From: an uncultured Candidatus Melainabacteria bacterium
GTDB taxonomy: Bacteria; Cyanobacteriota; Vampirovibrionia; Gastranaerophilales; Gastranaerophilaceae
Reading direction: 5' to 3'
Assembly: GCA_937898445.1 (NCBI GenBank)
Contig: CALEJY010000135.1
Span: 1-16,765, forward strand
DNA length: 16,765 nt
The position numbers and the translations under genes were made by a program. The notes below the pieces were generated by a model. It did not search any database, was not told where the DNA came from, and saw only the letters and a program-made list of their open reading frames with translations. Below are positions 1 through 6,991 of this stretch, in pieces; within the stretch, counting starts at the first letter, position 1; each line of letters opens with the position of its first letter.

Positions 1-10
1 AATAGCGCAT

Positions 11-16
11 AATAAT
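11..16 (+). promoter_or_regulatory. Possible -10 element for the first Xre gene (leaderless arrangement)
   Basis: The hexamer AATAAT matches TATAAT at five of six bases and lies exactly six bases before the ATG at 23. No Shine-Dalgarno sequence is visible between them. The same -10/N6/ATG spacing is seen before the genes at 272 and 12162. The -35 region would be outside the window, so this stays weak. Confidence 0.3.
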
Positions 17-22
17 TATGTT

Positions 23-247
23 ATGGATAAAAAGAATGTATTAAAACAAATCGGAAAAAATATCCAAAAAGTTCGAATTGAAAAGGGTTATACGCAAGAA
101 ACTTTTTCTGAATTAATGGGTGTTTCGTGGAGTTATATTGCAAAAATTGAATCCGGCATATTGAATTTATCTATAGGAAAAATTTTTGAATTGTCAAAAT
201 ATTTGGATGTTGATATTAACCAATTACTTGAAATTCATATAAATTAA
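23..247 (+). CDS. Small Xre/Cro-type helix-turn-helix transcriptional regulator
   Basis: A 74-residue protein that is almost entirely one lambda-Cro-like HTH domain (about residues 6-70). The segments KGYTQETFSEL (helix 2) and GVSWSYIAKIESG (recognition helix and turn) follow the family pattern, and it ends with the usual hydrophobic DINQLLE helix. Such proteins bind short operators as dimers and often repress their own gene or a neighbour. It is visibly paralogous to the 72-residue regulator at 12162-12380: both share the frame LKQ-G-N, KGY-QE, GV--YI--IE-G, N-S and DIN-LL. No ribosome binding site is seen upstream and only 22 bases precede it, so any upstream partner is out of view. The next gene, a NUDIX hydrolase on the same strand, has its own promoter. 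Family assignment is secure; the target is unknown. Confidence 0.88.
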   Translation: MDKKNVLKQIGKNIQKVRIEKGYTQETFSELMGVSWSYIAKIESGILNLSIGKIFELSKYLDVDINQLLEIHIN

Positions 248-256
248 ACTTTTTTA

Positions 257-265
257 TGCTAAAAT
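257..265 (+). promoter_or_regulatory. Extended -10 promoter of the NUDIX gene
   Basis: TGCTAAAAT fits an extended -10 (TG-n-TAAAAT). It ends six bases before the ATG at 272, so transcription should start at or next to the start codon. No Shine-Dalgarno sequence lies in the gap, so the mRNA may be leaderless. A TTGAAA at 228-233 is too far upstream (21 bp) to be a good -35. Confidence 0.5.
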
Positions 266-271
266 ACAAGT

Positions 272-799
272 ATGGAATTTGTAGAAAAAACATTAGATTC
301 AAAACTTATTTTTGATGGCAGGGTTGTAAAATTATACAAGGATAGCGTTGAATTGCCGACCGGTCAAACATCTTTTCGTGAGGTTATCAAACATTCCGGA
401 GGGGTCGTGATTTTGGCATACAAAGAAGATAAAATTCTTCTTGTAAAACAGTTTAGATATCCTATGAAAGAGGTTCTTTATGAACTTCCGGCAGGAAAAC
501 TTGAATATGGCGAAGAGCCGTTTGAAGCAGCCAAAAGAGAATTGGAAGAAGAAACAGGATATTGCGCAAAAAACTGGACTGATTTGGGTTTTGTATATAC
601 ATCTCCGGGTTATAGTGATGAAAAGTTATACTTGTATAAAGCCGAAGATTTGGAATTCACATACCGTCATCCTGATGAGGGCGAAATTCTTGAACCGTTA
701 GAGATTAATGCAAAAGAAGTTTTAAATATGATTAGTGATGGCAGAATACGTGATGCCAAAACGCTTTGCGCAATTATGAGAGCAGAAATTAAAGGATAA
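272..799 (+). CDS. NUDIX hydrolase, ADP-ribose pyrophosphatase type
   Basis: A 175-residue NUDIX enzyme, predicted to hydrolyse ADP-ribose to AMP and ribose-5-phosphate in the cytosol. The NUDIX box is complete at residues 75-97: G75, E81, R89-E90, E92-E93-E94, G96, matching GX5EX7REUXEEXGU, with the glutamates that bind divalent metal. A proline follows 15 residues after the box (SPG, 111-113), a spacing associated with the ADP-ribose pyrophosphatase subgroup rather than with mutT or nucleotide-sugar hydrolases. Length is normal for NudF-like proteins. The start at 272 has no Shine-Dalgarno sequence and sits just below an extended -10, suggesting leaderless translation. The HAD phosphatase begins five bases after the stop, with its ribosome binding site inside the end of this gene, so the two are probably cotranscribed. 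Exact substrate is inferred. Confidence 0.88.
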   Translation: MEFVEKTLDSKLIFDGRVVKLYKDSVELPTGQTSFREVIKHSGGVVILAYKEDKILLVKQFRYPMKEVLYELPAGKLEYGEEPFEAAKRELEEETGYCAKNWTDLGFVYTSPGYSDEKLYLYKAEDLEFTYRHPDEGEILEPLEINAKEVLNMISDGRIRDAKTLCAIMRAEIKG

Positions 800-804
800 T
801 TATA

Positions 805-1611
805 ATGGCAGGTAAAATTAAACTGGTTGCGACAGACATAGACGGAACAATTGTAAAATGGGATACAAGCGTTTCTGAAAATGTGAAAAATTGCATTAAA
901 AACTTGCAAAATAACGGAGTTAAAGTTGTTCTTGTAACGGGCAGAATGCACTGTGCTACAGAACATTTGAGAAGCGAATTAGGTTTAAATTCTCCGGTTG
1001 TATCTTATCAAGGCGGATTAATCAAAGATAATTCCGGCAAAACACTTTATCAGGAAAATTTGGATAGCAAATGCGCAAAAGAGATTATTGAATGGGCGCA
1101 TGCTGACAATATCCATCTTAACCTTTATATTGACGACAAATTGTATGTTGAAAAAGATGATGATTGCGTAAAAAAATACACTGATGGCAAATTTGTGTCA
1201 TATACTGTTTGTCCGTTTGATACTTTAAAAATCGAAAACGTAAACAAAATCCTTGCAATAGATTATGGTAATGCCGAACGTGTTACTGGATGGGTAAAAG
1301 AATTACAGGCAAAATATCCGAACTTGTATATTGTTAAATCAACTCCGTTTTTCTGTGAAATCGGAAGTTCTATGGCGAAAAAATCTCTTGGCGTTAAATT
1401 TTTGGCAAAATATTGGGGATTAAGTAAAGACGAAATTTTGACAATTGGCGATCAAAATAATGATATTGAACTTTTAAAAGCCGGTGGTGTAAAAGTTGCG
1501 ATGGGGAATGCGACACCGGAATTAAAAGAATGTGCGACGTATATTACTGATACTGTAGAAAATGACGGTTTTGTAAAAGCGATTGAAAAATTCTGCACAC
1601 TTCCTGTTTAA
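805..1611 (+). CDS. Cof-type HAD-superfamily phosphatase
   Basis: A 268-residue haloacid dehalogenase phosphatase of the Cof (IIB-cap) subfamily, which dephosphorylates small sugar phosphates or cofactors such as FMN and pyridoxal phosphate. Motif I is DIDGTI at residues 11-16, with nucleophile D11 and general acid D13. Motif II is VTGR at 44-47, the motif III lysine is K192 or K193, and motif IV is GDQNND at 215-220, supplying the magnesium ligands. The alpha/beta cap lies between motifs II and III, as in Cof proteins. An AAAGGA at 791-796 sits eight bases before the ATG and overlaps the NUDIX stop, so translation is probably coupled. Pairing with a NUDIX hydrolase suggests nucleotide or cofactor housekeeping; the substrate cannot be told from sequence. 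Confidence 0.88.
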   Translation: MAGKIKLVATDIDGTIVKWDTSVSENVKNCIKNLQNNGVKVVLVTGRMHCATEHLRSELGLNSPVVSYQGGLIKDNSGKTLYQENLDSKCAKEIIEWAHADNIHLNLYIDDKLYVEKDDDCVKKYTDGKFVSYTVCPFDTLKIENVNKILAIDYGNAERVTGWVKELQAKYPNLYIVKSTPFFCEIGSSMAKKSLGVKFLAKYWGLSKDEILTIGDQNNDIELLKAGGVKVAMGNATPELKECATYITDTVENDGFVKAIEKFCTLPV

Positions 1612-1689
1612 ATCAGTTTATATTATTCTTCCTTTGTGTAAGAGGTACTAAACAGGTTTTAAATATTGCTTTTTCATGTTCTCAATGGT

Positions 1690-1717
1690 TTGACTTCTAA
1701 AAAAAAATTCTTAAATA
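1690..1717 (+). promoter_or_regulatory. Candidate promoter of the TPR gene
   Basis: TTGACT at 1690-1695 and TAAATA at 1712-1717 are separated by 16 bp. This would give a leader of about 75 bases before the GTG at 1798. The -10 is only a moderate match. Confidence 0.35.
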
Positions 1718-1730
1718 AAAACTGTAGATT

Positions 1731-1746
1731 TCATACGAAAGTATGA
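1731..1746 (+). other. GNRA-capped hairpin in the TPR gene leader
   Basis: TCATAC and GTATGA form a perfect 6-bp stem closed by a GAAA tetraloop, inside the predicted untranslated leader of the TPR gene. GNRA loops are a stable fold found in structured RNAs. No U-tract follows, so it is not a terminator. No known riboswitch consensus was recognised. Confidence 0.4.
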
Positions 1747-1797
1747 CGTAAGTTAGCAGGTTTTAGTATATAGTTATACATACCAGAGGGTAGATTT

Positions 1798-3336
1798 GTG
1801 TTAAACGGTATATTTCAACGACCATATTTGAATAAAGATGCACGTAATCTTGTCAAAAGGAAACAAGGCGACGAGCAAAACACGTCTTCTGCACAAAGAG
1901 AGGAGCAAGCAGACCAGAACGCCAAAAGTAAAGGTTTGCAATATATTGAACGCAAAACTCCGACTTATACTCCTGCATACCAACAACAAAATAATGATGG
2001 GGAACAAGTTGATTGGCGACAAATGCGTTCTCAAATTCAGGCGCAAGCAAGATATAACACATCTCCACAAGCTACTCAAACACAAGAAACTGCACAATCT
2101 GCCGAAGTTATGCCAACTAAAACTCTTTCCGGCAGAAGCACAGTAATTAATATTGCGCAAATTTTAAAAGATTTTAGAAATACTGCTGCTGCAATCGGCA
2201 CTCCTGAAGATTTGAAAGAGGAAGTTAACGGCTATCTTTCTTTAGTTGAAGCACAAGTTAAAAAAGATAATCCAAATACAAAGCTTGTTAAATCAAACTT
2301 GAAAAATGCCTCATCAATTCTTGATACATATATTTCTCAAACTTTGAATAAGGATTCAAAAGTTGTAGAAAACTGGGTTGATGCGTTATTCTTGCAACAA
2401 GTTGATTTCAAATACAACGAAGGTGATATTAATCCGCAATTTTTGGTTAAATTTCCAGAAGGTAGCACTCAAGAAGAAACAAAAACAGAAGAAAAATCAG
2501 TTGTTGAAGATACTGTTAAAGAGCCTGTAGATAAAGAAATTGAAACTGATGCAAAAGTTGTTTCATTAATTCCGCAAGACAAAGAATTGAAATCATTGTT
2601 TATTCAGTCTAAAAAATTGGCTTATGCAAATGAACCAGAAAAAGCAATTGCGACATTCCAAAAAGCTTTGAAAAGAGCTGATGAAGTAGGTGATAATGAA
2701 ACCAAATCAAAAGTTTACTATGAAGTTGGCAAGATTTATGATGATCACGACTATTATTCACAAGCATTAACAAGTTATAATAATTCGCTTAACACAAACG
2801 ATAAAAACGTAAAAACCAAAGCGCATTATGCAATGGCGCAGATTTATGATGATGTAAATCAAATTCAACCTGCAATGGATCATTATTTTAATTCTATTTC
2901 CTTTGCCGGCGAAACAGAAAATTTGACAGCACAGACAACATCATTAACAAAAATGGGAAATATTTTAACAGATATGTATGATGATGAGGCAATGAATTAC
3001 ATTTCTATTGCTGATGATTTGGTTGCACAGACAGATAATTCCAAGTTAAAGGGATTTGTGTCATCAAGTATGGGTGATGCGTTTGAAAGATTTGGTTTTT
3101 CTCAAGATGCTTTAAAATCTTATTCAAAGGCGGTAAAACATTACACAGAAGCGGATTCTCCACTAAAAACAGCACAAAATTACACCAAAGCTGCTGATAT
3201 AATGGTTGAGCATAGTAATGTTGCAAAAGCAAAGGGATTGTTGGCAAAAGCGCAAAATTACGCAAGACAAACAGATGACGTAAATTTGATGAACGAAATC
3301 AACGACAAACTAAGCAACCTTGAATTGTTGGGATAG
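1798..3336 (+). CDS. Tetratricopeptide-repeat protein with low-complexity N-terminus
   Basis: A 512-residue protein. Residues 1-110 are polar and rich in Q, N, K and E, probably disordered. Residues about 112-205 look like a compact helical domain. Residues about 220-250 form an acidic linker, and residues about 265-505 carry TPR-like helical pairs, seen in EPEKAIATFQKALKRA, YYEVGKIYDD, DYYSQALTSYNNSL, HYAMAQIYDD and FSQDALKSYSKAV. TPR arrays are protein-binding scaffolds. There is no signal peptide or membrane segment, so it is predicted cytosolic. The start is GTG, supported by AGAGGG at 1785-1790 seven bases upstream and by the reading frame beginning there. It stands alone between the HAD gene and the DpnI cassette. 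The partner is unknown. Confidence 0.75.
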   Translation: MLNGIFQRPYLNKDARNLVKRKQGDEQNTSSAQREEQADQNAKSKGLQYIERKTPTYTPAYQQQNNDGEQVDWRQMRSQIQAQARYNTSPQATQTQETAQSAEVMPTKTLSGRSTVINIAQILKDFRNTAAAIGTPEDLKEEVNGYLSLVEAQVKKDNPNTKLVKSNLKNASSILDTYISQTLNKDSKVVENWVDALFLQQVDFKYNEGDINPQFLVKFPEGSTQEETKTEEKSVVEDTVKEPVDKEIETDAKVVSLIPQDKELKSLFIQSKKLAYANEPEKAIATFQKALKRADEVGDNETKSKVYYEVGKIYDDHDYYSQALTSYNNSLNTNDKNVKTKAHYAMAQIYDDVNQIQPAMDHYFNSISFAGETENLTAQTTSLTKMGNILTDMYDDEAMNYISIADDLVAQTDNSKLKGFVSSSMGDAFERFGFSQDALKSYSKAVKHYTEADSPLKTAQNYTKAADIMVEHSNVAKAKGLLAKAQNYARQTDDVNLMNEINDKLSNLELLG

Positions 3337-3350
3337 TTTATATTATAATC

Positions 3351-3413
3351 ATGAATAAAGGCGATTTAATAATAGGTAGTTCAACAACTGGTATAATGAA
3401 AATGGCGGCATGA
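3351..3413 (+). other. Short reading frame (20 codons) upstream of dpnI
   Basis: ATG at 3351 to TGA at 3411-3413 encodes MNKGDLIIGSSTTGIMKMAA, and its stop lies one base before the dpnI ATG. It has no good ribosome binding site. Its first codons (ATGAATAAAG) and its TTG tripeptide resemble the start of the nuclease-like gene at 4246 (MNKEGIDGGNTTTGLVF). It may be a leader peptide, a remnant of a duplicated or interrupted gene, or chance. The strong extended -10 inside it (3389-3397) would make most dpnI transcripts start after this ATG, which argues against translation. Confidence 0.25.
3389..3397 (+). promoter_or_regulatory. Extended -10 promoter of the DpnI cassette
   Basis: TGGTATAAT is a perfect extended -10 (TG-n-TATAAT). 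It ends 17 bases before the ATG at 3415, giving a leader of about ten bases. The -35 region is poor, as is usual for extended -10 promoters. A second perfect TATAAT occurs at 3344-3349, just after the TPR gene. Confidence 0.5.
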
Positions 3414-3414
3414 T

Positions 3415-4179
3415 ATGTTAATGTATTTTAATCAAAATTTAGCTTTAGATTATCACTCAAATTCTCAAAAAATTCGGGTAATGAGTGAAAATTGGGTTGT
3501 TGACAATATATATTGCGTTAGATGTGGTAATAAATTAAAACATTTTGAAAATAACAAACCTGTTGGGGATATGTATTGCAATTCTTGTAAGGAAGAATTT
3601 GAACTAAAAAGTAACAAAGCTAAAATGGGAAAAATTATTGTAGATGGTGCTTATTCTACAATGATAGAAAAAATTGAAAATGATGATATTCCAAATTTAT
3701 TCTATCTTAATTATTCTGTAAATGACTTTAAAGTAAATAATCTTCTAATAATTCCTAAACATTTTTTTACAAAAGATATTATTATAAAAAGACCACCTTT
3801 AGCAAAAACTGCACGTAGAGCAGGTTGGGTTGGGTGTAATATTAACGTATCTTTAATTCCAGAAAGTGGTAGATTGTATTTAATAAAAAATGGAGTAGAA
3901 GAAAAAAAAGAAAAAGTAATTAATGATTTTAATAAAATGAGATTTCTGAGAAAGTCAAGAGGCGAAATGCGGGGTTGGTTGTTAGATATATTAAAATGCA
4001 TTGAATTATTAAATAAGCGAACCTTTTCTTTAAATGAAATATATTCATTTGAAAAATTTTTAGGGTTAAAACACCCAAATAATAAAAATATTCAAGCAAA
4101 AATTAGGCAACAATTGCAAATTTTGAGAGATTATGGATATTTAGAGTTTATAAATAGAGGAGAATATAAACTTATATAA
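3415..4179 (+). CDS. dpnI: DpnI-like methyl-directed restriction endonuclease (Gm6ATC)
   Basis: A 254-residue homologue of Streptococcus pneumoniae DpnI, the type IIM enzyme that cuts GATC only when adenine is N6-methylated. Similarity to remembered DpnI runs end to end: SNSQK near residue 15, HFENN at 43-47, YCN-C-EEFELKS, DGAY-TM, ARRAGW-GCN in the middle, and IRQQLQILRD near the C-terminus. The PD-(D/E)XK residues are present as D52, E63 and K65 (DpnI D53, E64, K66, offset by one deleted residue). Zinc-site cysteines C34, C37, C55 and C58 are present. DpnI has an N-terminal nuclease domain and a C-terminal winged helix that also reads methylated DNA; both parts are present here. The first ATG is used, giving the same length as DpnI. 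No dam-type methylase is nearby, as expected, since a host with this enzyme must lack Gm6ATC. Confidence 0.95.
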   Translation: MLMYFNQNLALDYHSNSQKIRVMSENWVVDNIYCVRCGNKLKHFENNKPVGDMYCNSCKEEFELKSNKAKMGKIIVDGAYSTMIEKIENDDIPNLFYLNYSVNDFKVNNLLIIPKHFFTKDIIIKRPPLAKTARRAGWVGCNINVSLIPESGRLYLIKNGVEEKKEKVINDFNKMRFLRKSRGEMRGWLLDILKCIELLNKRTFSLNEIYSFEKFLGLKHPNNKNIQAKIRQQLQILRDYGYLEFINRGEYKLI

Positions 4180-4245
4180 ATTATATTCTTTATACAATTA
4201 TAGATTTACACAAAATATCAGAAATTTTAGTGAGGGGAATTATTA

Positions 4246-4770
4246 ATGAATAAAGAAGGAATAGATGGTGGAAATACTACAACGGGTCTTGTTTTTGAAA
4301 CAAAAACAGATTTAAAAACGTTACTGAATGGAATAAAGAATTATAGAGTAGATAAAGATAACAATATTTTTTATAAAGAAAAACTTGTTGGAATGATTTT
4401 TGTAAAAAATGGATTATATAAATTTTTAGAAAAAAATAATGTAAATTGGCACGATTATCTATCTAAAAAATTATTACCTGATGATTCAATATATGTTATT
4501 TTAAATAATACTTTTTATGTTATAGAGTGTAAATATCAACAAGTTGCAGGTTCTGTTGATGAAGATTTGCAAATGTGTGATTTTAAAAAGAAACAATATA
4601 AAAGGTTGCTTGCTCCTCTCAATTTTGAAGTTGAATATATTTATATATTAAATGATTGGTTTAAAAAGCCAGAATATAGGGATGTTTTAGCTTATATTCA
4701 TAGCGTTGGTTGTGATTATTATTTTAATTATATCCCATTGCAAAGATTGGGATTGCCAATAGAAAATTAA
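4246..4770 (+). CDS. PD-(D/E)XK nuclease-like protein, possible restriction endonuclease
   Basis: A 174-residue protein with a plausible PD-(D/E)XK active site: P78-D79 (LLPDDSIYV), then E94-C95-K96 (YVIECKY) at the end of the next strand, plus an N-terminal glutamate E18 in the motif GGNTTTGLVFE that could be the helix-borne acid. The segment GSVDEDLQMCDFKKKQY (102-118) looks like a family signature. These features suit a small type II restriction enzyme or an accessory nuclease. GAGGGG at 4232-4237 lies eight bases before the ATG. It follows dpnI by 66 bases on the same strand and ends before a terminator, so the two probably form one defence cassette. It does not look like pneumococcal DpnD. 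No cognate methylase is in view. The gene is markedly AT-rich, suggesting transfer. Confidence 0.6.
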   Translation: MNKEGIDGGNTTTGLVFETKTDLKTLLNGIKNYRVDKDNNIFYKEKLVGMIFVKNGLYKFLEKNNVNWHDYLSKKLLPDDSIYVILNNTFYVIECKYQQVAGSVDEDLQMCDFKKKQYKRLLAPLNFEVEYIYILNDWFKKPEYRDVLAYIHSVGCDYYFNYIPLQRLGLPIEN

Positions 4771-4795
4771 AATATTTATATAATTTTTTACAAAC

Positions 4796-4829
4796 AAAAA
4801 TCGGACTGAGAATATCCAGTCCGATTTTT
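4796..4829. terminator. Bidirectional rho-independent terminator
   Basis: A perfect 13-bp inverted repeat (AAAAATCGGACTG at 4796-4808 and its complement at 4817-4829) with an 8-base loop, giving an A-tract on one side and a T-tract on the other. It separates the converging nuclease-like gene (plus) and alcohol dehydrogenase (minus) and should stop transcripts from both. Confidence 0.9.
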
Positions 4830-4848
4830 AGTTTTGGGTTATATCAAC

Positions 4849-6057
4849 CTATAGAGGTTTTACAGAGTTTTTGTAGATTTCTTTTACTACTTCTCTGCTG
4901 TTTCCTGAAGGTCCGATATCAATCAATCCTGACAAAGATGGTGTTGTGAATACCAAGTCTGTTAATTTATCAACATCAGCATCTGTAAAGCCTTCATCTG
5001 TCAATTTTTCTTTTACATCAACTGAATACAACCAGTCTTGAACTTCTTTAGCTGCTTTGTCTGCATCTGAGGCATCAGGTTTCAATCCAGGTGCGATAGG
5101 TTCTAAGATATCAGCCAATACGTTTGGTCTGTCTTTGTAAATTGTTTTGATTACGGCAGGAAGTAGAATTGCCAAACCTAAACCATGTGACAAATCAGGT
5201 TTTACAGCACTCAATGGGTGTTCAAGTGCGTGTGTATAATGTAACAAGCCGTTATCAAAGCTTACGCCACCCATCATAGCTGCGTATGCTAAGAAGTAAC
5301 GAGCTTCCAAATCATCAGGATTTGCAATTGCTTTTGGTAAATATTTTGCAACCAATTCAATAACTTGTTTTGCAAGAGTAATTGAATAAGGTGATGCAAC
5401 TGTTGAAGTTGCTGCTTCAACAACGTGGTTAACTGCATCAATTGAAACATATCTTGTTTGTTTTGGTGACAATTTTGTCATTAATTGAGGGTCATCAATT
5501 GCAAACATTGGATAAATGCAATCATAAGCAATTGCAGGCTTAAAGTTCTTTTCTAAGTTAGTTACAACTGCAAATCTGTTTGTTTCTGTACCTGTTCCGT
5601 GCGTAAGGTTGATTGAAACAATTGGAGCAGCTTTTTCAGGTGTAAATCTAAATTCATAAATATCATCTGCGCATTTTTCAGGGTATTCAAGTAGAATTGC
5701 AACTGATTTGCCTGCATCTGTAGGAGAACCTCCTCCGATAGAAATAACTGCTTTTGCGCCGAAATCTCTAGCTAATTTAGCTGCATCATCAACGTGATGA
5801 GTATTAGGGTTTGGAGTTACTTCTGCAAAATTTACGTATCCAATTCCATTATCGTTCAAAGCTTTTTCTACATAATCCCAAGCACCTGTTGCTTTGTAAG
5901 CATGCTTACCTGACATTACGATTACTTTATCAATTCCTTTGTCTTTTAATGTTTTAGCAATATCTGCAATTTTTTTGATTGCGCCAACACCAAAATAAAC
6001 AGTAGTTCTTGTGCGAATTTCTTTAACTTCGTTAATGTTAATATCCTTTTCCCACAT
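4849..6057 (-). CDS. Iron-containing alcohol dehydrogenase
   Basis: A group III (iron-dependent) NAD(P)-linked alcohol dehydrogenase of 402 residues, interconverting alcohols and aldehydes in fermentative redox balance. The dinucleotide-binding loop GGGSPTD is at residues 108-114 and THGTGTETNRFAVVT at 152-166. The four metal ligands expected in this family are D207 and H211 (SIDAVNH), H276 (HALEHPL) and H290 (DLSHGLGLA). Length is normal. The start is ATG at 6057: AGGAGAG at 6064-6070 lies six bases upstream. An in-frame TTG 18 bases further out would place that site inside the gene and is rejected. It stands alone with its own promoter and faces the DpnI cassette across a shared terminator. 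The preferred alcohol (ethanol, butanol, propanediol) cannot be assigned. Confidence 0.92.
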   Translation of the reverse strand: MWEKDININEVKEIRTRTTVYFGVGAIKKIADIAKTLKDKGIDKVIVMSGKHAYKATGAWDYVEKALNDNGIGYVNFAEVTPNPNTHHVDDAAKLARDFGAKAVISIGGGSPTDAGKSVAILLEYPEKCADDIYEFRFTPEKAAPIVSINLTHGTGTETNRFAVVTNLEKNFKPAIAYDCIYPMFAIDDPQLMTKLSPKQTRYVSIDAVNHVVEAATSTVASPYSITLAKQVIELVAKYLPKAIANPDDLEARYFLAYAAMMGGVSFDNGLLHYTHALEHPLSAVKPDLSHGLGLAILLPAVIKTIYKDRPNVLADILEPIAPGLKPDASDADKAAKEVQDWLYSVDVKEKLTDEGFTDADVDKLTDLVFTTPSLSGLIDIGPSGNSREVVKEIYKNSVKPL

Positions 6058-6105
6058 ACTAAACTCTCCTTTCAAATACCATTTGCTGTATCTACTACGA
6101 CTTAT

Positions 6106-6134
6106 ATTATAAAAAATGTAACCAATAATTGCAA
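6106..6134 (-). promoter_or_regulatory. Promoter of the alcohol dehydrogenase gene
   Basis: On the minus strand, TTGCAA (6129-6134) and a perfect TATAAT (6106-6111) are separated by 17 bp. The leader would be about 40 bases and contains the AGGAGAG ribosome binding site. Confidence 0.7.
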
Positions 6135-6177
6135 CAATAATTTATTAAGATTTTGTTATTTTTTAGTACAAAATCTA

Positions 6178-6513
6178 CTAAATATCGTCATCTTCTCCAC
6201 CTTTTTTAACCATAGCTTTCCAAGTTTCTTGAAGGTTAAAAAGTGTTCCGGTTTTGTTAAACCATCTTAAAACATATCGCTCATCAGGACCTAAACTGCC
6301 GTTTATTTTTTGCCCTGATTGAATGTCAAATTCTGCAGAAGACATTGAAAGATCTACAATAACATGCGGTGTGCGATTTTTTCGTGGAAACATCAATAAT
6401 TTCAAATTGTTATATCTTTCCATACGAATATTTACACTGTTATGCGCATCGGATTGTAAGTCAATAATAAGTTGTTTTAAATCACTTGCTAGTTCGTTCA
6501 ATGTTTTGGGCAT
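6178..6513 (-). CDS. Conserved protein of unknown family, shorter of a tandem paralogous pair
   Basis: A 111-residue protein with no recognised domain. It aligns along residues about 10-90 with the gene just upstream (6482-6979): both have QSD(A/S)(H/Y)N, a Y-NNLK segment followed by M-P-K, PH--V, an SA pair, I-G(S)-G-DER and a tryptophan after it. It has no membrane segment or signal peptide and ends in a charged KKGGEDDDI tail. The start ATG at 6513 lies within the upstream paralogue (32-base overlap) and has GGAAG seven bases away. It is the last gene of the five-gene operon that starts with the MotA-like gene; no terminator is obvious after it. Function unknown; perhaps a cytosolic partner of the stator proteins. 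Confidence 0.72.
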   Translation of the reverse strand: MPKTLNELASDLKQLIIDLQSDAHNSVNIRMERYNNLKLLMFPRKNRTPHVIVDLSMSSAEFDIQSGQKINGSLGPDERYVLRWFNKTGTLFNLQETWKAMVKKGGEDDDI

Positions 6514-6979
6514 GTCTGTTCTTCCTTATATTTGCTTCAAATGCTCTTAATTTTCTAACACCACCACCAGTTACTATTTCAGCAGCTTCTTTCATTTCTT
6601 CTTTTGAAATTTCCAGATTTTCTTCGGTTTTCTTTTCATTTTGAACTTGTTGATTAAGAACTTCTGTAGAATTAGTCAAGTAAACCCAGTGTTTTTTTAG
6701 TTCTCCGTTGATATTTGGTCTGCTTGCCCATTTTACGATAAATCTTTCGTCAGATCCCATGCTTCCATCGATTTTTTCTAACGGGTCAATCTGATAACAT
6801 GCAGCAGAAATATTTACAGAAACCCAAAAGTGTGGAATGGATGACTTTTTAGGATCCATATAAACTTTTAAATTGTTATACTTATACTCAACTTTTCCGT
6901 GAGTATTGTAAGAATCTGATTGTGCGTTTATGAGAAAATCTCTCAAACTGTTTTCAAAAACCCGAATTGATTCAGCCAT
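6482..6979 (-). CDS. Conserved protein of unknown family, longer of a tandem paralogous pair
   Basis: A 165-residue protein. Residues about 8-98 form the domain shared with the downstream paralogue: AQSDSYNTHG, YNNLKVYMDPKK, IPHFWVSVNIS, ACYQIDPLEKIDGSMGSDER and W. The rest is a lysine/glutamate-rich, probably helical tail (about residues 110-165) absent from the shorter paralogue. The alternation of strands and conserved G-DER suggests a small alpha/beta or beta-rich fold, but I do not recognise it. AAGGA at 6986-6990 lies six bases before the ATG, which begins 12 bases after the UPF0210 stop, so cotranscription is likely. No signal peptide or membrane helix is visible. Function unknown. Confidence 0.75.
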   Translation of the reverse strand: MAESIRVFENSLRDFLINAQSDSYNTHGKVEYKYNNLKVYMDPKKSSIPHFWVSVNISAACYQIDPLEKIDGSMGSDERFIVKWASRPNINGELKKHWVYLTNSTEVLNQQVQNEKKTEENLEISKEEMKEAAEIVTGGGVRKLRAFEANIRKNRHAQNIERTSK

Positions 6980-6991
6980 TTTTCATCCTTT

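Noticed and set aside
4246..4770. Identification of the dpnI neighbour as DpnD
   Set aside because: DpnD/PcfM-type proteins, as I recall them, do not have the PD...ECK pattern seen here, and no DpnD-like motif was recognised.
6058..6075. TTG-started extension of the alcohol dehydrogenase
   Set aside because: The extension contains the AGGAGAG ribosome binding site; the ATG at 6057 is correctly spaced from it.
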